DNA of 29,709 nucleotides from JAJFVC01 sp039698075 (GTDB lineage Bacteria; Planctomycetota; Planctomycetia; Pirellulales; Thermoguttaceae), in the NCBI GenBank assembly GCA_039698075.1, contig JBDKTJ010000146.1, forward strand, positions 1 to 29,709. The letters run 5' to 3'. Made by a program: the position numbers and the translations under genes. Of this stretch, positions 29,228-29,709 are shown piece by piece. Within the stretch, counting starts at the first letter, position 1; the number at the start of each line of letters is the position of its first letter. Below the pieces are notes generated by a model, which was not told the DNA's origin, ran no database searches, and saw only the letters and a list, made by a program, of their open reading frames with translations.

Positions 29228-29709
29228 GCATAATGGGACGCCGCCGGAATTTGCCCCGACTGAGAACGGCCGATTTGCTGCCTGCCCCGCCCCGCTTTTC
29301 GTACCGATTCCGAGCACCTTGGCCCGTCCGATGTCTAGGTCGTTGCCGTCCTTATTTATGACGCGGAACGCGGCAATATTAAGCTCGGGCCAGACGTCTT
29401 GCCCTCATCTGCAGGGCAAAATGACCGGGGCAGCCACCGTAAACGCCGGTTGAAAAGTGTAGCGCGGGACGGTTGAAAAACGTGGCGCTCGGGGCGAAAG
29501 GAGACCCTATTTGTCACACTTGCAGCCGGTTTTTTTGATCAAGCAGTGATGGATTGTCCGTCAGATTTGGCCAGCGTTTTTCACTCCTGTCAGGAAGCGA
29601 CATCAACAGGTGAAAACCACTCGGCCGCAAGGAAAAGACGCCACCGATCAACCCGCACGACATTCGGCTGATGGGCGGCCAAACGCGTCAACGATTCCAC
29701 AGGGGGCCC
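29228..29709. other. Right-edge stretch without a clear gene
   Basis: About 480 bases. It contains a 9-base copy of the tRNA-Pro 3' end (29253-29261) and a tandem GGTTGAAAA repeat. No frame has a convincing start with ribosome site and known domain before the window ends. Confidence 0.35.
29448..29487 (+). mobile_element. Possible IS21-type element end (tandem GGTTGAAAA repeats)
   Basis: Two related 17-base copies, GGTTGAAAAGTGTAGCG (29448-29464) and GGTTGAAAAACGTGGCG (29471-29487), lie 23 bases apart. IS21-family elements often carry repeated sites of this GTTGAAAA-type near their ends for the IstA transposase. No transposase is seen inside the window, so an element would continue to the right. 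Confidence 0.35.

Noticed and set aside
29163..29453. Plus-strand frame of 96 codons near the right edge
   Set aside because: Starts inside the dyad-symmetric site, no ribosome site, Pro/Ser-rich product without a domain.

Overview
The window looks like chromosome of a planctomycete or a close relative. The evidence is a PEP-CTERM protein, DUF1207 and DUF6268 type outer-membrane barrels, a Cys-rich exported protein with YCRKPLP repeats, an NUMOD-like gene beside an ECF sigma factor, mid-to-high GC, and many TTG/GTG-extended frames. No rRNA or other species marker is present, so the assignment is an inference.

Region 1 (1-11.05 kb) is an efflux and stress locus. A leftward run starts with a TetR regulator (from 8468) and continues through CsrA, an FHA protein, a histidine-kinase-like ATPase, an FMN azoreductase, a NarL-type histidine kinase, a DUF1207 barrel, an EmrA/HlyD adaptor and an EmrB/DHA2 permease. 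Divergent from TetR are a NodT-type outer-membrane lipoprotein and an isoprenylcysteine methyltransferase-like membrane protein. Adaptor, permease and outer-membrane factor together make a plausible tripartite drug pump under TetR control.

Region 2 (11.1-14.7 kb) is the most unusual part. It is a compact rightward gas-vesicle-type cluster: a GvpA-core protein with a C-terminal zinc ribbon, a GvpJ/GvpA-core protein fused to two PH/GRAM-like modules, GvpK, a PH/GRAM-like module fused to an Hsp20 (GvpH-like) domain, and GvpF/L. No GvpN, GvpG or plain small GvpA is in the window. The same PH/GRAM-like module recurs three times in two proteins.

Region 3 (14.7-19.9 kb) has a DUF6268-type barrel, a leftward [FeFe] hydrogenase with a decayed N-terminal iron-sulphur region, a translationally coupled gene of unknown function downstream of it, and a divergent LarA-family protein.

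Region 4 (19.9-22.9 kb, leftward) is a B12 operon: a strong promoter, a cobalamin riboswitch, a PEP-CTERM gene broken by an amber codon and a frameshift, a corrinoid-protein-like gene with an altered DxHxxG motif, and a DUF6580-like membrane protein. A B12 capture or uptake role is inferred.

Region 5 (22.9-29.7 kb) is a mobile-element-prone zone. It holds a small conserved protein, tmRNA (minus strand), an overlapping operon of ECF sigma factor, DUF4326 and a NUMOD-like protein, tRNA-Pro(CGG), a serine recombinase whose stop codon lies inside that tRNA gene, its partner gene, a 91-bp dyad-symmetric site, and a possible IS21-type element end at the right edge.
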